DNA from: Cenarchaeum sp.
Lineage (GTDB): Archaea; Thermoproteota; Nitrososphaeria; Nitrososphaerales; Nitrosopumilaceae
DNA length: 16,669 nucleotides
Direction: 5' to 3'
NCBI GenBank assembly: GCA_020027365.1
Contig: JAHRAJ010000092.1
Location: forward strand, 1-16,669
Shown here: positions 13,209 through 16,669 of the stretch, in pieces
Numbering within the stretch: position 1 is the stretch's first letter
Layout: the number at the start of each line of letters is the position of its first letter
The notes under the pieces: model-generated
The model's database searches: none
The model's input: the letters and a program-made list of their open reading frames with translations, nothing else
What the model was told of the DNA's origin: nothing
Made by a program: the position numbers and the translations under genes

Positions 13209-14537
13209 CTACTGGGCGTTTTCAACGCAGTTGAACCGGTCAACCGCCCGGTTCAGCTCGTCCACCATCCCGTTTGCGGCGTCGTTGAGTGCGTTGCGCT
13301 CCCCCACTACCCCGTTGTACCGCCTTCGGACGTCCTCTGCCCCCTCAAAGTCGGCAAGGTACGCCTCGTATTCGCGGCTTGGCACGGGATTGTCGTACAT
13401 CCGATCTATTCTGGCCATCATGCCGTCGTACATCGCAAACCCCGCCTTCGTGGACGCGTCCATCGCCCCAATCTCCGCCCGGAGCCTGTCGACCTCGCCC
13501 CTCATCTCGGCTATGCGCGCCTCCAGCCTGAGCCCCTCGCGGGTGATCGGCGTGTCGCCGCCCACGCCTCCCCCCTCCGGCGCCGGAACCGCATACCCAA
13601 ATGTCTCAAGGATGGGCAGTGCGTCGTCCTCGCCGTACATCAGCGATCCCCTGTCGGCGGTATGGCCAATCCCCAGATAATGCCCAATCTCGTGCGCGAT
13701 CGTGTTTGTCAGGCTTGCATCGCTGTACCGCCTCCACAGCCCGTCGCACCCCACGTGTCCCACCTCGATGTCCATCATGCCCCGCGTGCCGCCGTCGTAC
13801 CCGCCCATCTGCCCCACGGCATATCCCTGTATGACGTACCCGCTCCGGGACGGGGCATACCCCTCGACGACGGTCATCAGCCCGGCGGCCTTTTTGCCGC
13901 CCAGTACATCGTGGTATGTAATGTGTATCGAATCCGGTCCGTCTCGCCCCGTGCACACCTCAAACGACAGCCCGGGGTTGGCACCGCTCCACATGGCTGC
14001 CGCCGCGTCCACCACGCCCTCCATGCCGGGATCGCCGCCGCAGTCTATGTGGATTGTGCCGCCGCCGCCCGATGGCGGGGCCCGCTCTGTAGCTGGAGGT
14101 TGGGCGGGGGCGGGGGCAGTCACATCACGGCCGCCTTGGGCGGGGGCAGTCACATCACGGCCGCCTTGGGCGGGTACCGGCCCGGACGCGGGATGGAAGC
14201 CTGCCGCGCCGTCCGGGCCGCCGCCGCCAGTGTCTGGCACCGCGGATCCCGCCTCCGTCCAAGCCGCACCGCCGCCTGCCGGCACGCCCTGTCCTGCGGT
14301 ACCGCCGCGGCCGCCTCCACCCATGCCCCCCGCAGGATCCTGCAACACGCCCGCCAGGACGGCACCGCCGACGGCACCCGCATAATCGGCCGCCCCCAGG
14401 ATCAGATGGCGGTAAAACCCGGCGGCCGCCCCCACGTCAAGGCGGTCGCCGGATCCGGACGCGGCGGCGCCTGCCGCGATCATGCCGGCGGCCACCACGG
14501 CGGCGCATCCAAGCACTGCCGCAGTCCTGCGCCTCAT
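13209..14537 (-). CDS. exported matrixin-like (metzincin) zinc metalloprotease
   Basis: 442 residues. The N-terminus MRRRTAAVLGCAAVVAAGMI is a signal peptide or anchor. Residues 65-160 are low-complexity Gly/Pro/Ala, including the tandem PAQGGRDVTA. The catalytic domain spans about 160-305: zinc site H282-E283-x2-H286-x2-G289-x2-H292 (AHEIGHYLGIGH) and the Met-turn SLMYG (M300), the metzincin signature. Upstream strands (IHITYHDVLGG) fit matrixins. C166, C195, C264 and C437 could form disulphides. Residues 332-436 form a helical, coiled-coil-like tail (REGLRLEARIAEMRGEVDRLRAE). It would act outside the cell on proteins, perhaps surface or host/environmental ones (inference). The start overlaps the stop of a 62-aa ORF (ATGA), suggesting coupled translation. 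Confidence 0.88.
   Translation of the reverse strand: MRRRTAAVLGCAAVVAAGMIAAGAAASGSGDRLDVGAAAGFYRHLILGAADYAGAVGGAVLAGVLQDPAGGMGGGGRGGTAGQGVPAGGGAAWTEAGSAVPDTGGGGPDGAAGFHPASGPVPAQGGRDVTAPAQGGRDVTAPAPAQPPATERAPPSGGGGTIHIDCGGDPGMEGVVDAAAAMWSGANPGLSFEVCTGRDGPDSIHITYHDVLGGKKAAGLMTVVEGYAPSRSGYVIQGYAVGQMGGYDGGTRGMMDIEVGHVGCDGLWRRYSDASLTNTIAHEIGHYLGIGHTADRGSLMYGEDDALPILETFGYAVPAPEGGGVGGDTPITREGLRLEARIAEMRGEVDRLRAEIGAMDASTKAGFAMYDGMMARIDRMYDNPVPSREYEAYLADFEGAEDVRRRYNGVVGERNALNDAANGMVDELNRAVDRFNCVENAQ
14111..14170. repeat. 30-bp perfect tandem duplication
   Basis: Two identical 30-bp units inside the metzincin gene linker encode PAQGGRDVTA twice. The duplication keeps the frame and looks recent because the copies are identical. 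Confidence 0.9.
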
Positions 14538-14722
14538 TGCGTCCAGCCACCCCCGGGGCCGGCGGATGCGGTGGCGGTGGCGGCGAATGCGGATGCCGCG
14601 GTAGCCGGCACCGTTGCCTCCCACATGCCCCCCCGTCTGCGGCACTCACGCGCCAGACCGCCGCCCGGCACGTACACGCCGCCGCCTTTTGCGTGCATGC
14701 AATAGCGTACCGCACGTCCCAT
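14534..14722 (-). CDS. small ORF (62 aa) coupled to the metzincin gene (candidate)
   Basis: Begins MGRAVRYCMHAKGGGVYVPG and ends in an Ala/Gly-rich tail. No domain recognised; two Cys. Support: a GGTTATATGT box centred 26 nt upstream of this ATG (leaderless), and its TGA overlaps the metzincin ATG as ATGA. The alternative is that the region is just a leader of the protease mRNA. Composition is biased (GCG/GCC runs), so coding status is uncertain. Confidence 0.45.
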   Translation of the reverse strand: MGRAVRYCMHAKGGGVYVPGGGLARECRRRGGMWEATVPATAASAFAATATASAGPGGGWTQ

Positions 14723-14742
14723 GAAACTTCCTTGCCTCCCGC

Positions 14743-14752
14743 ACATATAACC
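14743..14752 (-). promoter_or_regulatory. TATA box of the 62-aa ORF/metzincin unit
   Basis: GGTTATATGT on the minus strand, centred 26 nt upstream of the ATG at 14722. It is the only clear TATA box upstream of the protease gene. Confidence 0.55.
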
Positions 14753-15098
14753 TAGAAGATCAGGCCGGCGGATGACCCGTCGATTGCCGGCAAGACAAAG
14801 GGCGAGTAGAAGCGTCGTCAACGCAGGTGCGGTCACGCTACGGCCCTTGGCATCGCGGCGTCTCTGCCGCCTTTTGGAACACGGACAACCGGCCATCGGC
14901 ATGCAGAACGGCGATCCGGCAATTGCAGAATTCCCAGACGACGGTGCGTGCATGTGCCGCGCCGCCGGGACTGCCTCCGCGCCCTTTCCACGTCCATTTT
15001 TGCCCGCTTCTTCTTCTTCATCATCTCCTTCTTTTGCATCCATACCCCGTCCTGCGCGCAACCTCCCCCCCCCGCGCGCGGCTTTGGCGAATCACGGG
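14753..15098. other. intergenic region, no gene seen
   Basis: About 345 bp. Frames on both strands look like shadow translation. A CTT/TTC-rich stretch lies at about 15001-15040, and a run of C at about 15065-15074. No RNA gene or strong inverted repeat recognised. Confidence 0.4.
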
Positions 15099-15296
15099 CT
15101 ATGAGCGGTCGCGTGGCATACGGTCCGATTGCTTGTTTGGTTTTGCAAATATGACAACCGAGATAAAAAACGCGCAGACTCCCCACAGCAGCAACAGGTC
15201 GTCAGGCTCGGGCGTGGTACGGCTCTGCATCCATGCCAGTGCAAAATATATGCTCAGGGCAAACGGTGCCAGCGCGATCAGGTTGGTTCTTGCCAT
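15099..15296 (-). CDS. small two-helix membrane protein, 65 aa
   Basis: MARTNLIALAPFALSIYFAL opens the protein, with helix 1 about 5-23 (IALAPFALSIYFALAWM). A short polar loop follows (QSRTTPEPDD), then helix 2 about 34-52 (LLLLWGVCAFFISVVIFA) and a basic tail (KPNKQSDRMPRDRS). The clean hydrophobic/polar alternation and A/T-tolerant codons distinguish it from shadow frames. The ATG at 15296 is immediately before helix 1; a longer frame to 15389 adds an Arg/Cys-rich stretch with no support. Similar in size and plan to the 63-aa protein at 12600-12791, but without evident sequence similarity. Function unknown. Confidence 0.68.
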   Translation of the reverse strand: MARTNLIALAPFALSIYFALAWMQSRTTPEPDDLLLLWGVCAFFISVVIFAKPNKQSDRMPRDRS

Positions 15297-15642
15297 GCTC
15301 AACACCCCGCAGTCCGTCGGCCGGCCCGCAATCCAAGACATGATCCCGCACGGGATCCCTCGGCCCGCACGCCGGTATGTACGACGCATGCGTTGGCCGA
15401 CCGTTCCCGCCCGTCACAGTATGCCCGCGCATCTCCCGGCACCTTTTTCCGCATATACACAAACCATGGCGAGTCCAATTCTAATAAACATTGATTCAAA
15501 ACGCCCCCCCCCCACAAGCTGGGCAGAATATCCGGTGGGCCGTCTGGCACCAAACGACGCCGGGTATCGGCATAGGCACCATGGCAGCGCATACCGCCAC
15601 GGAGGACGGGAAGACCGGCAGGCCGGGGTTTTGTAGTCAGCT
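15297..15642. other. intergenic region, no gene seen
   Basis: About 346 bp. It has a run of eleven C (15503-15513) and a TATA-like box on the minus strand (GTTTATTAG, about 15481-15489) that might serve the 65-aa membrane protein with a long leader. No convincing ORF. Confidence 0.4.
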
Positions 15643-15813
15643 GGGGCCATGTTCAATCCCGGTGATCCGTGGATTACCGTTCCAAGGTGACCGTCCATCG
15701 GTTCTGTTGCCCAGAAAGCCGTCCAAGGGGCGGTTCGTGCCTATCAAAAGAAGGCCGTTCAGATCACTCTTGGACAGTTGCCTGCCCGGATCGCCCAGAT
15801 TGAACAGAGCCCC
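15643..15813. mobile_element. MITE-like unit or IS remnant with 26-bp inverted ends
   Basis: Inverted repeats at 15643-15668 and 15788-15813 match at 21 of 26 positions (shared core TGTTCAATC, then GG and GATCC; both begin GGGGC). The 119-bp interior encodes nothing clear. It contains GGTTCTGTTGC at 15700-15710, identical to the known start of IS6-family ends. No target duplication is obvious next to the ends. It could be a miniature element mobilised in trans or the collapsed remains of an IS. Confidence 0.55.
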
Positions 15814-15942
15814 TGTTTAGATCGCCCGCAAAATACCGCAGAAACTTTGTGTGTTAATCATACGCATGATCTATGACACAGACTCGTCTTTGGCCAGCCT
15901 CAGAAGGTATTGTCGTATACAGCGGCTCGGTATTTTTTTCCC

Positions 15943-16669
15943 TTATTTCATTCCGCTTAGCAACGACTTCATGACGCTGATGTTGAAACTGTGCTTGTAC
16001 AGATGGTCGGTTATGGCGTCCATCTTTTCCCGGATCGATCTAAAATCGTGCAGGTCCTCGCACCACGCCCGCACCACGCCCGCACCCCCTCGATCGCGCT
16101 CATCCGGGGCGACGCGGCGGGCAGGATGAGCACCACCAGCCTTCCACCCATCCTCCCGATCATCTTTTGAACATCCTTGCTTGTGTGGCTTGACGCGCCG
16201 TCCATCAACACGACCACCTTGCCAAACTCGTCGACAAGCTTCTGCAGAAAGGCCATGACCGACGGCGTCTTCGTGTCGGGACATTCGACATACAAGCAGT
16301 CGCCGTCCTCGGACTCCCCCCAGTATATGATCCCCTTGGCGCGGCTTCCGGTGATCACCCGCGGGATCTCCACCCCCAGCGGGCCGTACAGGCGCGCCCT
16401 CGGGTGGCGGTACATGCTGACGATCATGGCGTCGGCCACGAACAGCTTGTATCCGGCCGATCAGGCGTGAAATCAGGGGCAGGTTCCTGAAGCCATGCAC
16501 GGCGCTCGGGCCTGCCGGCGGCGCGCGCATGCGTCGTGACCGTACTTGTCGGTCAGCCCCATCCTGCCCAGAAACACCTTGATGCTGCTTGCGTGGTACC
16601 ACACATGTTTCTTTGTGCGCGCATGGATTGCATCCTGCAGGCCCTTGACAGTGAGCATGCCGGCTCGCT
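15943..16669 (-). pseudogene. IS630-type transposase pseudogene (runs off the right edge)
   Basis: Minus-strand fragments of one transposase lie in different frames. N-terminal part (about 16658-16530): LTVKGLQDAIHARTKKHVWY...FLGRMGLTDKYG, the IS630 helix-turn-helix region. Core (16461-16070): GYKLFVADAMIVSMYRHPRA, then VVLMDGASSHTSKDVQ and ILPAASPRMSAIEGVRAW, giving the D, D and E of the catalytic triad. C-terminal part (to 15943): WCEDLHDFRSIREKMDAITDHLYKHSFNISVMKSLL. The last junction is an 11-bp tandem duplication at 16060-16081; removing one copy reads IEGVRAWCEDLHD in one frame. Other breaks lie near 16455-16530, with an in-frame TGA at 16461-16463. The 5' end is outside the window. Confidence 0.85.
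16060..16081. repeat. 11-bp tandem duplication causing a frameshift
   Basis: GCACCACGCCC twice in tandem inside the IS630-type transposase. Being 11 bp long, it shifts the frame exactly between the catalytic Glu region and the C-terminal helix. Confidence 0.85.

Noticed and set aside
12807..14705. 632-residue open frame on the plus strand
   Set aside because: Pro/Arg/His-rich antisense shadow of the metzincin and its flanks; the minus-strand frame has signal peptide, HExxHxxGxxH and Met-turn.
15647..15670. Possible tRNA because of the B-box-like GTTCAATCCC
   Set aside because: Flanking bases do not form a T-stem, and no acceptor or anticodon arm can be built; the motif is part of a 26-bp inverted repeat.

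Overview
The window looks like a chromosome segment of an ammonia-oxidising-type archaeon (Nitrososphaerota/Thaumarchaeota). It is GC-rich (Cenarchaeum symbiosum is a plausible relative; inference, no search was possible). The reasons are archaeal TATA boxes centred about 26 nt upstream of start codons (leaderless genes), an archaeal JAMM metalloprotease, many small two-helix membrane proteins and zinc-ribbon proteins, and no bacterial -35/-10 layout.

Layout. 1-1372 is a DppC-type ABC permease, cut at the left edge. On the minus strand, 2081-1411 holds a membrane/zinc-ribbon protein followed by a small unknown protein. 2117-6677 is the highlight: a complete mobile element of 4,545 bp (2125-6669). 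It has 24-bp terminal inverted repeats beginning GGTTCTGTAAAG (22 of 24 matching) and is bracketed by a perfect 8-bp target duplication, TCTGGTGC. The ends, duplication length and DDE transposase all fit the IS6/IS240 group. The element carries an AT-rich cargo operon of four genes: an AbrB-like small protein, an SPPY methyltransferase (m4C type), a DPPY methyltransferase (m6A type) and a large HNH protein, probably the restriction enzyme. It is a self-contained transposon moving a two-methyltransferase restriction-modification system, inserted just upstream of the core promoter of the zinc-ribbon gene.

6678-7487 has no convincing gene. 9360-7488 (minus) is a coiled-coil protein followed by a JAMM/MPN metalloprotease. 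Plus-strand genes follow: an SRPBCC protein (9437-9934), a two-helix membrane protein (10373-10789), a zinc-binding protein (11067-11432) and a winged-helix/HNH_2 nuclease-like protein (11580-12467). Between them are a very small convergent ORF and a 22-bp palindrome. On the minus strand lie a 63-residue membrane protein, an exported matrixin-like (metzincin) protease preceded by a coupled 62-residue ORF, and a 65-residue membrane protein.

The right end is mobile-element debris: a 171-bp MITE-like unit with 26-bp imperfect inverted repeats (15643-15813) and an IS630-type transposase pseudogene broken by frameshifts, one caused by an 11-bp tandem duplication, running off the right edge.

Host genes mostly start leaderless behind TATA boxes. 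The imported operon mixes a leaderless first gene with Shine-Dalgarno sites and stop/start overlaps for the rest.
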